DNA of 64,000 bases from JBMNKL01 sp050952225. Its GTDB lineage: Bacteria; Bacillota; Clostridia; Acetivibrionales; DTU013. Positions within the stretch are counted from its first letter, which is position 1; each line of letters starts with the position of its first letter. The position numbers were made by a program, and so were the translations under genes. The DNA is taken from NCBI GenBank assembly GCA_050952225.1, contig JBMNKL010000003.1, forward strand, positions 124,001 through 188,000, read 5' to 3'. Shown in pieces: positions 15,913 through 25,360 of this stretch. Under the pieces are notes generated by a model. The model was not told the origin of the DNA, ran no database searches, and saw only the letters and a program-made list of their open reading frames with translations.

Positions 15913-16617
15913 ATGGGAGTGACTGTTTTGTTTTTGAAGGGCCTGGATGGAGGAATGCTTGGATCAAATTGTTACATACTGGGGGACTCCGGAGAAGGGG
16001 CGGTTATCGATGCCGGCCTGGATTTCAAGGAAACTGCGCGGATTCTTTCATCCGAAGGATTGGTTTTAAAATATATTATTTTGACCCATGCGCACATCGA
16101 CCATGTATTGCAGGCCGATAAGCTTAAGGAGGCCTGTGGAGGACAAGTGGTCATCCACAAGGATGATGCTCCGCTGCTGGGCAACGAGACATTGAACGGT
16201 TCTTTTTTATTTGGCTTGAGCAAGACCTTTAACCAGCCGGATTTGTGCGTGGAGGACGGGGACATCCTGGAGCTTGGCGGGTTAAAGCTTGAAGTCATCC
16301 ACACTCCCGGGCATACGCCGGGAAGCATATGTATCTATGTTCACTCAGGACGGGAGACCATGGGCAAAGACAGTGAAAATGCGGGAACGGGGAAAACGTC
16401 TCCAGGACAGAATGATTGCATGTTTACGGGCGACACGCTTTTCAGGCTGGGCGTAGGAAGGACTGATCTTGGCGCGGGCGATTGGGATAAATTGGCTGAT
16501 TCGCTGAAAAGACTTATGGATATGGATGACAGCCTCGTTGTCTACCCGGGACACGGACCGTCGACGGATATTGGCAGCGAGAGGCGCCAAAATCCTATAA
16601 TCAGGGAGTTGTATTGA
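15913..16617 (+). CDS. Metallo-beta-lactamase-fold hydrolase (glyoxalase II-like)
   Basis: A 234-residue zinc hydrolase. The metal motif THAHIDH is at about residues 60-66, followed by HTPGHTPGS, a Cys-Met-Phe-Thr-Gly-Asp-Thr block (second metal aspartate) and YPGHGPST. Between the second and third motif there is a hydrophilic insert of about 25 residues (rich in Gly, Lys, Ser and Asn) that is not usual. In clostridia a gene of this family often follows relA; its substrate is unknown, with hydroxyacylglutathione or similar thioesters as the usual guess. A start two frames earlier at 15909 leads nowhere. Confidence 0.88.
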   Translation: MGVTVLFLKGLDGGMLGSNCYILGDSGEGAVIDAGLDFKETARILSSEGLVLKYIILTHAHIDHVLQADKLKEACGGQVVIHKDDAPLLGNETLNGSFLFGLSKTFNQPDLCVEDGDILELGGLKLEVIHTPGHTPGSICIYVHSGRETMGKDSENAGTGKTSPGQNDCMFTGDTLFRLGVGRTDLGAGDWDKLADSLKRLMDMDDSLVVYPGHGPSTDIGSERRQNPIIRELY

Positions 16618-16629
16618 TTTCCTGCCGTA

Positions 16630-16658
16630 TTGACAATAGTATCCATTAAGAATAAAAT
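16630..16658 (+). promoter_or_regulatory. Promoter of hisS-aspS
   Basis: TTGACA, a 17-base spacer and TAAAAT. The leader to the hisS ATG is about 120 bases and shows no T-box core. Confidence 0.75.
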
Positions 16659-16784
16659 AAAGATATTATCCCCGTTCCTGGATTTATTGCCGGGCGGGAG
16701 TTTTTTATAAATATAACCGGGCAACAGGGATATTATAATTATATTGTTAACAAAGCATCGCAAATTGCTGAAAAGGAGGTAGCC

Positions 16785-18071
16785 ATGTTCATTCAGTCGC
16801 CAAAGGGAACAAGGGATGTTCTTCCCTCGGAGGTTTACAGGTGGCAGCACGTTGAGAAGGTTTTTTCCGAACTTTGCGCAAGCTTTGGGTACAGGGAGAT
16901 AAGGACACCGGTATTTGAATATACAGAGCTTTTTCAAAGGGGCGTGGGAGATTCCACGGATATTGTCCGCAAGGAGATGTATACTTTCAATGACAAGAGC
17001 GGCAGGAGCCTGACATTGAGGCCGGAAGGCACCGCGGGCGTTGTCAGGAGCTACGTGGAAAACGGCATGTCGTCCCTTCCGCATCCAATCAAGATGTATT
17101 ACAACCTTAGCTTCTACAGGTATGAAAATGTGCAGAAAGGGCGTTACAGGGAGTTCAGGCAGCTTGGCGCGGAGGCTTTCGGCGCGGCCGGGCCTTCCGT
17201 CGATGTCGAGATTATCAGTCTGGTTGACATGTTTTTCAGGAGGCTCGGGCTGAAGGATACGAGCCTGCATATCAACAGTATCGGCTGTCCCAGGTGCAGG
17301 GCGCAGTACCAGGAGAAGCTGAAGGATTATTTCAGACCACTTTTGTCCGGGCTTTGCGGGGATTGCAGGAGCAGGTTTGAAATAAACCCGATGAGGATTA
17401 TTGATTGCAAGCGGGATAAATGCAAGGAGTTGACAGCAGACGTGCCGTACTTGCTGGATAATCTCTGCGGCGAGTGCGGGGCGCATTTTGAAGGGCTCAA
17501 GGCAGGCCTTGAAAACCTGGGAATCGGCTACATCGTTGACCCGAGGATAGTCAGGGGGCTCGATTATTATACAAAAACGGTGTTTGAATTTATTTCGGAA
17601 AATGTCGGCACCCAGGGGACGATCTGCGGCGGAGGCAGGTATGACGGCCTTGTGGAACTGTGCGGCGGAACTCCGACGCCGGGGATAGGGTTTGCGCTTG
17701 GCGTCGAAAGGCTGCTGATGGAACTTGACAGTCAGGGGGTCGTGATTGACCAGCCGAGCACGATGGACATATATATTGCCACGGTGGGCGTGAAAGCCGC
17801 CGCATTTGCGCAGCAGCTGGTGCATAAGCTAAGGAGTTTAAATGTGGGCGCTGAGACCGACCTGATGGACAGGAGTCTGAAGGCGCAGATGAAATATGCG
17901 GATAAAATGGGCTTTACATATATTGTTGTAGTGGGCGACGAGGAGATAGAATCCGGCAAGGGAGTGCTGAAGGATATGAGATCGGGAGAGCAAAAGGACG
18001 TTAGCCTGGATTCGATAGTCGACAGGATGAAAAACCAGTGCAAATCCGTGCCTGAAGGAAGCAAGCAGTAA
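16785..18071 (+). CDS. hisS: Histidyl-tRNA synthetase
   Basis: A 428-residue class II synthetase of normal length. Visible are the N-terminal SPKGTRDVLP, motif 2 (FYRYENVQKGRYREFRQLGAEAFG), the histidine loops RGLDYYTKTVFEF and GGGRYDGL, motif 3 (GIGFALGVERLLMEL) and the anticodon-binding C-terminal domain. The ribosome site is a perfect AAAGGAGG. It is transcribed with aspS, 73 bases downstream; that spacer holds a short direct repeat (GGCAGTAAAGCAG twice). Confidence 0.97.
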   Translation: MFIQSPKGTRDVLPSEVYRWQHVEKVFSELCASFGYREIRTPVFEYTELFQRGVGDSTDIVRKEMYTFNDKSGRSLTLRPEGTAGVVRSYVENGMSSLPHPIKMYYNLSFYRYENVQKGRYREFRQLGAEAFGAAGPSVDVEIISLVDMFFRRLGLKDTSLHINSIGCPRCRAQYQEKLKDYFRPLLSGLCGDCRSRFEINPMRIIDCKRDKCKELTADVPYLLDNLCGECGAHFEGLKAGLENLGIGYIVDPRIVRGLDYYTKTVFEFISENVGTQGTICGGGRYDGLVELCGGTPTPGIGFALGVERLLMELDSQGVVIDQPSTMDIYIATVGVKAAAFAQQLVHKLRSLNVGAETDLMDRSLKAQMKYADKMGFTYIVVVGDEEIESGKGVLKDMRSGEQKDVSLDSIVDRMKNQCKSVPEGSKQ

Positions 18072-18144
18072 CAGGCAGTAAAGCAGAATCGGGCAGTAAA
18101 GCAGTATAAGAAGCCTGTAATGAATAAGGATGGGGAGTAAGAAT

Positions 18145-19926
18145 ATGGAAGAATCAATTCTTGGCTTGAAAAGAACGCATATGTGTACTGAATTGAGCGT
18201 CGCTGATGTGGGTAAAAAGGTAACGGTTATGGGTTGGGCGCATAAACGCAGAAACCTTGGCAGCTTGATTTTTATTGACCTAAGGGACAGGACGGGATTG
18301 TTGCAGATCGTATTTAACGACCTTTCGGGAGAAGAAGTTTTTGAGAAAGCGGAAACGATCAGAAACGAGTACGTCCTGGCTGTTGTGGGAGAAGTGGCGA
18401 GAAGGGCTCCCGAGGCGGTCAACCCGTCCATGAAAACAGGAGAGATCGAAGTGATCGCGTCGGAGCTGCGGATCCTCAGCAGGGCTGAAACGCCGCCGTT
18501 TAATATAGAGGAGGATTCTTCGGTCAATGATGCGATGCGCCTGAAATACAGGTATCTTGACCTTAGAAGGCCGGATATGCAGGCGTCATTGATGCTGCGT
18601 CACAAGGTCGCAAAGATCGCAAGGGATTATTTTGACGCGGAAGGTTTTATCGAGATAGAGACGCCGATGCTGATAAAAAGTTCGCCCGAAGGGGCAAGGG
18701 ATTATCTTGTCCCGAGCAGGGTCCACCCGGGCAAGTTTTATGCGCTGCCGCAGTCGCCGCAGCTTTTCAAGCAGTTGTTGATGGTATCCGGGTTCGACAG
18801 GTACATGCAGATAGTAAAGTGCTTCAGGGATGAGGACCTGAGGGCGGACAGGCAGCCCGAGTTTACGCAGATTGACCTTGAGATGTCCTTTGTCGGCATG
18901 GATGATGTTATCAGTATAAATGAGGGTTTTATCAGGAGGGTATTCAAGGAAGCGCTTGGAGCAGAACTGGCAACGCCTTTTCCGCGGCTTACGTACAAGG
19001 AGGCCATGGAAAGGTTCGGTTCCGACAAGCCTGATTTGCGGTTTGGTATGGAACTGGTGGATGTAACCGACCTGGTGCGCGATTGCGGTTTCAGGGTCTT
19101 TGCGGATGCAGCCGCGGGCGGAGGCAGTGTCCGGGCCATTAACGCAAAAGGCTGCGGGGCGAAATTCAGCAGGAAGGAAATCGACAGCCTGGTTGAGTTT
19201 GTAAAAACCTATGGGGCAAAGGGCCTGGTCTGGATAGCTGTTGAAGAAAATGAGGCGAGATCTTCGATAACCAAGTTTTTCAGCAACGACGAGATGAAGG
19301 CTTTGCTTGCAAAGGTGGCTGCGGAGCCGGGAGACCTCATTTGTATTGTCGCGGATAAAGACAGCGTGGTGTTTGACTCGCTGGGAGCCCTGCGTGTGGA
19401 GTTGGCCGGGAGGCTGGGTTTGCTTGACAAGAAGGATTTCAGGTTCTTGTGGGTGACGGAGTTTCCGCTCCTGGAGTATGACGAGGAGGAAAAGCGCTGG
19501 ACAGCCAAACACCATCCTTTTACGGCGCCAATGGATGAGGATGTTGAACTGCTCGAAAGAGAACCTGGACAGGTGCGCTCAAAGGCGTATGATATTGTGC
19601 TCAACGGTACCGAGATTGGAGGGGGCAGCATAAGAATACACTCAAAGGAACTTCAGTCAAGGATGTTCAGGATTCTTGGACTTGACGAGGAGCAAGCGAA
19701 GGCTAAATTTGGCTATCTTCTTGAAGCCTTCAGGTATGGCGTCCCTCCGCATGGGGGCATCGCCTACGGATTGGACAGGCTTGTGATGCTGATGGCCCAA
19801 AAGAGCACAATAAGGGATGTTATTGCCTTCCCGAAAGTGCAGAACGCGTCGGACCTGATGACAAATGCGCCTGACTTTGTGGATGAGAGGCAGCTTGCCG
19901 AGCTTCATATCCGACCGGCGGAGTAA
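18145..19926 (+). CDS. aspS: Aspartyl-tRNA synthetase
   Basis: A 593-residue bacterial-type enzyme. The ATG at 18145 is chosen because GGGGAG lies 7 bases before it; an in-frame ATG at 18130 overlaps that site. The N-terminal OB domain (VTVMGWAHKRRNLGSLIFIDLRDR), motif 2 (FRDEDLRADRQPEFTQIDLEMSF), the GAD insertion domain and motif 3 (GIAYGLDRLVMLM) are all present. The bacterial insertion suggests it may be either discriminating or charge both Asp and Asn tRNAs; the sequence alone does not decide this. Confidence 0.96.
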   Translation: MEESILGLKRTHMCTELSVADVGKKVTVMGWAHKRRNLGSLIFIDLRDRTGLLQIVFNDLSGEEVFEKAETIRNEYVLAVVGEVARRAPEAVNPSMKTGEIEVIASELRILSRAETPPFNIEEDSSVNDAMRLKYRYLDLRRPDMQASLMLRHKVAKIARDYFDAEGFIEIETPMLIKSSPEGARDYLVPSRVHPGKFYALPQSPQLFKQLLMVSGFDRYMQIVKCFRDEDLRADRQPEFTQIDLEMSFVGMDDVISINEGFIRRVFKEALGAELATPFPRLTYKEAMERFGSDKPDLRFGMELVDVTDLVRDCGFRVFADAAAGGGSVRAINAKGCGAKFSRKEIDSLVEFVKTYGAKGLVWIAVEENEARSSITKFFSNDEMKALLAKVAAEPGDLICIVADKDSVVFDSLGALRVELAGRLGLLDKKDFRFLWVTEFPLLEYDEEEKRWTAKHHPFTAPMDEDVELLEREPGQVRSKAYDIVLNGTEIGGGSIRIHSKELQSRMFRILGLDEEQAKAKFGYLLEAFRYGVPPHGGIAYGLDRLVMLMAQKSTIRDVIAFPKVQNASDLMTNAPDFVDERQLAELHIRPAE

Positions 19927-19956
19927 GCGGCAAACAGTACGGCGGGCCGCGGTTGG

Positions 19957-20583
19957 ATGTTGCGCAGAAATATTTCGCCGTGTGTTGTGGCGCCTGCTGG
20001 CGGCGAACGTAAGAATGGGGGAATACATACGGATACGAACAGCAAGAATAAAAACATTAAGAAGGAAATACTTGACTGGATAATTCACATAGCTGCCGCA
20101 ATAATTGCAGGTGTCCTTATAGTAACGTTTGTAATCCAGAGAACCGTCGTTTTTGATATTTCCATGCAGCCGACGCTTGTGGAGGGCGACAATCTCCTGG
20201 TGGAAAAATTGAGTCACAGGTTCAACCTTCTTAAACGGGGAGACGTGATCGTATTCAAGTTGCCGGAGAGTGACCGGATGCTGATTAAGCGCCTTGTTGC
20301 GCTTGAGGGAGACAAGGTGGAAGTAAAGGACGGGAAAGTATATGTAAACGGCCAACAGTTCCTTACGGGACTTCCTGAAGAGCCGGATACTCCAGATGGG
20401 CTCAAGCCCGAATACACCAACCTTACTGTACCGCCGGGCTATGTTTACGTACTGGGGGATAACAGGCCTTACAGCATAGATGGGACCGAATTGGGACCGA
20501 TAAGTAAGGATTGGATTAAAGGCCGGGCGATTTTAAGAATATTTCCCTTAAGCAGGTTCGGGAGCGTCAAATATGTTGAGTGA
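19957..20583 (+). CDS. lepB: Signal peptidase I
   Basis: A membrane serine protease that removes signal peptides outside the cell membrane. One N-terminal helix (IIHIAAAIIAGVLIVTFVIQ) precedes the catalytic block FDISMQPTL (Ser), the lysine block RMLIKRLVAL and the family signature YVLGDNRPYSIDGTELGPI. The classical Ser-Lys dyad contrasts with the Ser-His enzyme at 817-1299. The start is uncertain: the ATG at 19957 has a weak ribosome site and the first 35 residues are not conserved; no better in-frame ATG exists, but a GTG or other codon further in is possible. Confidence 0.9.
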   Translation: MLRRNISPCVVAPAGGERKNGGIHTDTNSKNKNIKKEILDWIIHIAAAIIAGVLIVTFVIQRTVVFDISMQPTLVEGDNLLVEKLSHRFNLLKRGDVIVFKLPESDRMLIKRLVALEGDKVEVKDGKVYVNGQQFLTGLPEEPDTPDGLKPEYTNLTVPPGYVYVLGDNRPYSIDGTELGPISKDWIKGRAILRIFPLSRFGSVKYVE

Positions 20584-20629
20584 CGAGGATACCCGACAAG
20601 ACGCATTCGCCCGGATAGGGTGAAGTCAT

Positions 20630-23600
20630 ATGAATCATAACAGAAGGCTTTTAAATATGGGCCTCGACGTGGGCTCTACCACGGTAAAGCTTGTTTTGCT
20701 CGATAAGAAAGATAATATCGTTTACAGCAAGTACCAGAGGCATTTCTCAGATATCAGGAAAACGATTTTTGACCTGGTTGATGAAACCTGTTCAATTTTC
20801 GATAATGACGACCTCACCGTCATGCTCACCGGTTCCGGCGGGATTGCGGTGTCACAATGGCTGGGGCTGCCGTTTGAGCAGGAGGTTGTCGCAGCCACGG
20901 GCGCGGTCCGGAGAATGATTCCGCATACTGACGTGGTTATTGAACTGGGCGGCGAGGATGCAAAGATTACATTTTTCGACGGTGTCCTGGAGCAAAGGAT
21001 GAATGGAACTTGCGCAGGAGGCACCGGGGCTTTTATCGACCAGATGGCGGCACTGATGAATACTGATGCCGAGGGGTTGAACAAGCTGGCTGAAGGATAC
21101 AAGGTCATCTATCCTATTGCCGCCAGGTGCGGAGTTTTTGCCAAATCTGACATCCAGCCGCTTCTGAACGAGGGAGCTAAAAAAGAGGATATTGCAGCAT
21201 CCGTTTTCCAATCTGTCGTTAACCAGACAATCAGCGGGTTGGCCTGCGGAAGGCGGATTAGAGGAAATGTTGCTTTCCTGGGAGGTCCGCTGCATTTTCT
21301 TCCCGAATTAAGAAAAAGGTTTATCATTACTCTTGGTTTACGGGATGACCAGGTGATTCTGCCCGATAATTCGCAGCTTTTCATAGCTATCGGGGCCGCA
21401 CTGGCTTCGAGGAAAAATAAAGCGATGAGTTTCAAGTCACTCAGGGCAAGGTTGTCGTCACTGGATGCGGATGTCGCTCATGAAGTGGCAAGGCTGGCTC
21501 CTCTGTTCAGGGACGAAACCGAGCTTGCCGAATTTAAGCGAAGACATTGTGTTCACAAGGTACGGCGCAAGGACCTGGCAAAACATAATGGCCCGTGCTA
21601 CCTTGGCATCGACGCCGGCTCAACCACGACAAAACTGGCGTTGACCGACGATGAGGGGGCGTTGCTGTACTCTTACTACGGAAGCAACGGCGGGAGTCCG
21701 CTGAAGTCTGTGGTCAGGGAATTGAAAAAGCTTTACGGCATATTGCCGCAAGGTACCTACATAGCGGCTGCGACTGTTACGGGGTACGGTGAAGCCCTGG
21801 TAAAAGCCGCCCTGAATGTTGATTTCGGTGAGATAGAAACCATTGCCCATTATAAGGCCGCTGCGAATTTCCTGCCGGGAGTGGAATTCATACTGGATAT
21901 AGGCGGGCAGGACATGAAGTGCATGAAGATTAAAGACGGCGTTATAGAAAACATTATGCTCAACGAGGCATGCTCCTCCGGGTGCGGTTCGTTTATAGAA
22001 ACATTCGCGGCATCGCTGAACATGGAAGTGGACGAATTTGCAGAAGCGGCATTACTGGCTGAGAATCCTGTTGACCTTGGTTCCCGCTGTACGGTTTTTA
22101 TGAATTCAAGGGTAAAGCAGGCGCAGAAGGAAGGCGCCTCCATAGGGGATATTTCCGCGGGGCTGTCGTATTCCGTTATTAAGAATGCGTTGATGAAAGT
22201 CATAAGAATATGTGACCCGAAACAGCTCGGAAATAAAATCGTTGTTCAGGGCGGTACGTTTTATAACACGGCGGTACTGCGGTGTTTTGAGCTGGTTTCG
22301 GGGAGGGAAGCCGTCAGGCCTGATATTGCAGGCATTATGGGTGCATACGGCGCTGCGCTCATTTCACGCGAGCGAAGCGCGGAAGGGCAAAGGAGCAGCA
22401 TCATGGGAGCGCAGGAACTGGGGAATTTCCGGTCGGATACCTCAATGAGACGCTGCGGTAAGTGCGCCAACAACTGCCTGCTTACGATAAACACCTTTAC
22501 GGACGGCCGGCGCTTTGTATCGGGAAACCGGTGCGAACGCGGGGCGGGCGGCGGGGTGCGCAAGACAACCGTTCCCAACCTTTATGATTTCAAGTACAAA
22601 CTTTTGATGTCCTACAAGCCGCTGGACGAAAAGAAGGCAACCAGGGGGGTAATCGGGATTCCCAGGGTGCTTAACATATATGAGAATTATCCATTCTGGC
22701 ATACTTTTTTCACGGAATTGAAGTTCAGGGTGATTTTATCACCCGTTTCTTCCAGGAAGGTATACGAGCTTGGCATAGAGACCATGCCCTCTGAGTCGGT
22801 ATGCTATCCGGCAAAGCTGGCCCACGGGCATGTTATGAGCCTTGTGGCGAGTGGTGTTAAGAATATTTTCTACCCTTGCATCCCTTATGAAAGGAAAGAG
22901 GATGAGGCTGCCGATAATTGCTACAACTGTCCGATTGTTACCTCGTATTCCGAGGTGATACGTGCAAATATGGAGTTGCTGAAGGAAAAGGGCGTCAATT
23001 TTATGAACCCGTTCCTGCCGTATCACGACAAAGAAGGGCTTGGCGGGAGATTATACGAGGAACTGAAAAAGTTCGGCATCAGCAGGCGGGAAGTAAAGGA
23101 AGCGGTTGACAAAGCATGGAAGGAAGAAGAACGCTTCAGGAAGGAGATCAGGCAGAAGGGCGAAGAAACGGTTAAACAGCTTGACGCGACCGGGGGCAAA
23201 GGTATTGTGCTTGCGGGAAGGCCTTATCATATCGATCCCGAGATAAATCACGGGATACCCAACCTTATAACTGATTTCGGCATGGCGGTACTTACCGAGG
23301 ATTCCGTGGCGCACCTGGGGACAGCGGGCAGACCGCTTCGCGTTGTGGACCAGTGGATGTACCATACGAGGCTTTATTCCGCTGCGTCTTTTGTGAGCAC
23401 CAAGGATAACCTGGAGCTTGTGCAGCTTAATTCTTTTGGCTGCGGGCTGGATGCGGTAACTACAGACCAGATACAGGAGATACTGAATGAGGCCGGGAAA
23501 ATCTATACCGTATTGAAAATAGATGAGATCAGCAACCTGGGAGCTGCCAGGATACGCCTGCGTTCCCTGAAAGCGGCCATGGATGAGAGGGAGCGGAACA

Positions 23601-24925
23601 ATTATATCCCCGGGGGGAAGAAGTACCGTTACAAAAGGGTACTGTTTACAAAGGAAATGCGGAAACACCATACCATCCTTACGCCGCAAATGTCACCCAT
23701 TCATTTTCAGTTCCTGGAGGAGGCCTTCAGGGCGTCGGGCTACAATTTGGAAATATTGCCGTCGGTTGACAGCGAAGCTGTCGAAGAAGGGCTTAAGTTT
23801 GTAAATAATGACGCGTGCTACCCGTCGATACTTGTCACGGGGCAAATGATCAGGGCTTTGAAATCAGGCCGGTACGACATTTACAACACTTCGCTGATAA
23901 TTACCCAGACGGGTGGAGGCTGCAGGGCTACAAATTATATCGGCTTTATCAGGAAAGCTTTGAAAGATGCCGGATTCGGGCATGTCCCGGTAATTTCGCT
24001 GAATGCACTTGGCATTGAGAAAAATCCCGGGTTTAAAATAACGCCGGGCTTGATTAACAGGTCTTTGATTGCCCTGGTGTACGGAGACTTGTTTATGAAT
24101 GTGCTGTACAGGGTCAGACCTTATGAGAAGATAAAAGGCTCGGCTGATTTGCTTTACGAAAAGTGGGCCGCGCGGTGCATGGATTCAGTCAGAAGCGGAA
24201 AACACAATGAATTCAGGCGTAATGTCAGGCGGATAGTGGCGGATTTTGACCGCATTGAGGTGGTGGAAAGCAGGAAACCGCGTGTTGGACTTGTTGGCGA
24301 GATACTTGTGAAGTTTCATCCCACTGCCAATAATAATGTTGTGGCCGTAGTGGAAAAAGAAGGCGCCGAAGCGGTGATGCCAGGCCTGATTAATTTTTTG
24401 CAGTACTGCGCCTACGGCGGGATTTTCAGGCACAGGTATCTTTCGGGCAAATTGTCGGACAAAGCGGTCTCAAGGCTTGTTATAGCGGTTTTGGAGCTTT
24501 ACCGGAGGTCCATGAAAAAGGCATTGGCGCAAAGCAAAAGGTTTAGCCCGCCGCATAGCATATACGGGCTTGCAAAAAGCGCATCGGAGGTGCTGTCGCT
24601 GGGCAACTGCACCGGTGAAGGCTGGTTCCTTACCGCCGAAATGATCGAATTGATAAAGGGGGGCGCCGCTAATATTATCTGTATGCAGCCGTTTGCATGC
24701 CTGCCGAACCATGTTACCGGTAAAGGAATGATAAAAGCCCTGAAGAAGAGATTCCCGCAGGCGAATATTGTACCGGTGGATTATGACCCCGGAGCCAGCG
24801 AAGTCAACCAGCTTAACAGGATCAAGCTGATGCTCGCGTCAGCTTTCGGGAATATGGGGAATAAAGCCGGTAATATGTATAATGCGACAGGAAATTGTGC
24901 GCTGCATGATGAAAAATACGTGTAA
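20630..24925 (+). CDS. Giant 2-hydroxyacyl-CoA dehydratase activase-like fusion protein
   Basis: A 1431-residue protein. Two tandem ASKHA ATPase domains of the BadF/BcrA/HgdC type are seen, one starting GLDVGSTTVKLVLLD near residue 10 and one GIDAGSTTTKLALTD near 325. The second carries the iron-sulfur cysteines of the activase (EACSSGCGSF, SRCTVF); the first has CAGGTGAFIDQM instead. A Cys cluster (CGKCANNC, then GNRCERG) follows near 605, then a DUF2229 region with several Cys (PCIPYERK, NCYNCPIV) and a dehydratase-subunit-like region (VLAGRPYHIDPEINHG, NDACYPSILVTGQ, TGGGCRATNY). The reaction is unknown; ATP-driven electron transfer to a cluster in the C-terminal half is the family expectation. 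It stands alone, without dehydratase subunits nearby. Confidence 0.88.
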   Translation: MNHNRRLLNMGLDVGSTTVKLVLLDKKDNIVYSKYQRHFSDIRKTIFDLVDETCSIFDNDDLTVMLTGSGGIAVSQWLGLPFEQEVVAATGAVRRMIPHTDVVIELGGEDAKITFFDGVLEQRMNGTCAGGTGAFIDQMAALMNTDAEGLNKLAEGYKVIYPIAARCGVFAKSDIQPLLNEGAKKEDIAASVFQSVVNQTISGLACGRRIRGNVAFLGGPLHFLPELRKRFIITLGLRDDQVILPDNSQLFIAIGAALASRKNKAMSFKSLRARLSSLDADVAHEVARLAPLFRDETELAEFKRRHCVHKVRRKDLAKHNGPCYLGIDAGSTTTKLALTDDEGALLYSYYGSNGGSPLKSVVRELKKLYGILPQGTYIAAATVTGYGEALVKAALNVDFGEIETIAHYKAAANFLPGVEFILDIGGQDMKCMKIKDGVIENIMLNEACSSGCGSFIETFAASLNMEVDEFAEAALLAENPVDLGSRCTVFMNSRVKQAQKEGASIGDISAGLSYSVIKNALMKVIRICDPKQLGNKIVVQGGTFYNTAVLRCFELVSGREAVRPDIAGIMGAYGAALISRERSAEGQRSSIMGAQELGNFRSDTSMRRCGKCANNCLLTINTFTDGRRFVSGNRCERGAGGGVRKTTVPNLYDFKYKLLMSYKPLDEKKATRGVIGIPRVLNIYENYPFWHTFFTELKFRVILSPVSSRKVYELGIETMPSESVCYPAKLAHGHVMSLVASGVKNIFYPCIPYERKEDEAADNCYNCPIVTSYSEVIRANMELLKEKGVNFMNPFLPYHDKEGLGGRLYEELKKFGISRREVKEAVDKAWKEEERFRKEIRQKGEETVKQLDATGGKGIVLAGRPYHIDPEINHGIPNLITDFGMAVLTEDSVAHLGTAGRPLRVVDQWMYHTRLYSAASFVSTKDNLELVQLNSFGCGLDAVTTDQIQEILNEAGKIYTVLKIDEISNLGAARIRLRSLKAAMDERERNNYIPGGKKYRYKRVLFTKEMRKHHTILTPQMSPIHFQFLEEAFRASGYNLEILPSVDSEAVEEGLKFVNNDACYPSILVTGQMIRALKSGRYDIYNTSLIITQTGGGCRATNYIGFIRKALKDAGFGHVPVISLNALGIEKNPGFKITPGLINRSLIALVYGDLFMNVLYRVRPYEKIKGSADLLYEKWAARCMDSVRSGKHNEFRRNVRRIVADFDRIEVVESRKPRVGLVGEILVKFHPTANNNVVAVVEKEGAEAVMPGLINFLQYCAYGGIFRHRYLSGKLSDKAVSRLVIAVLELYRRSMKKALAQSKRFSPPHSIYGLAKSASEVLSLGNCTGEGWFLTAEMIELIKGGAANIICMQPFACLPNHVTGKGMIKALKKRFPQANIVPVDYDPGASEVNQLNRIKLMLASAFGNMGNKAGNMYNATGNCALHDEKYV

Positions 24926-25056
24926 TTATGGTTACACTTAGGCTGAAAAACAAAGCTGTGATACAAGCTGCGGCACCTAAACACGGCACATGACTGTAAC
25001 ATATGAGCTGGGCGCTTAAACGGGGTATACGCACTGTACGCCCGGCTTGTAATGAA

Positions 25057-25188
25057 TTACCTGCGCCGGCGCTTCTTCTTGGCTTTAGCCATCCTCTCGT
25101 CATATTTTTTAACCGACCTGCTCATTGCAAACGCAAAAATACTGAATGTAATTATAACACCTATCATGAAGTAAATCTGTATGGACAT
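25057..25188 (-). CDS. 43-residue single-pass membrane peptide with basic tail
   Basis: A minus-strand frame too short for most gene callers. It begins at an ATG with AAAGGTG six bases upstream and has one hydrophobic helix at residues 3-22 (Ile, Phe, Val, Ala rich) followed by SRSVKKYDERMAK and a tail with nine Lys/Arg in the last eleven residues ending at TAA. A near-consensus promoter at 25229-25257 would start the transcript about 35 bases before the ATG, so expression is credible. The layout (tiny helix, very basic cytoplasmic tail) is that of small membrane regulators or anchors. No family is recognised. It lies alone in the 435-base gap before spoIIP, on the opposite strand. Confidence 0.65.
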   Translation of the reverse strand: MSIQIYFMIGVIITFSIFAFAMSRSVKKYDERMAKAKKKRRRR

Positions 25189-25228
25189 ACATGGCACCTT
25201 TCAGTCTTTATTTTTTTAGGTCATATCA

Positions 25229-25257
25229 ATTATATCCGCAATACGGGGGCTAGGCAA
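25229..25257 (-). promoter_or_regulatory. Promoter of the 43-residue membrane peptide
   Basis: On the minus strand TTGCCT, a 17-base spacer and TATAAT. Confidence 0.65.
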
Positions 25258-25360
25258 GTTTATTAATAAAATATTCATATTTATGTTCTGCCGGCTTGTC
25301 ATAATGTACCTGGAACAAAGAATATGATTTTATATAACGAGGCGGGCGGCCGGAGGGAAA

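Noticed and set aside
16659..16784. T-box leader for hisS
   Set aside because: Leader is only about 120 bases and lacks the conserved T-box core; the same holds for alaS and tyrS, whose leaders are shorter still.
16542..17825. 427-residue minus-strand frame opposite hisS
   Set aside because: hisS is certain here; the antisense frame has no family motif.
24926..25360. 87-residue plus-strand frame (25003-25266) in the gap before spoIIP
   Set aside because: No ribosome site; the minus-strand 43-residue frame has both promoter and ribosome site.
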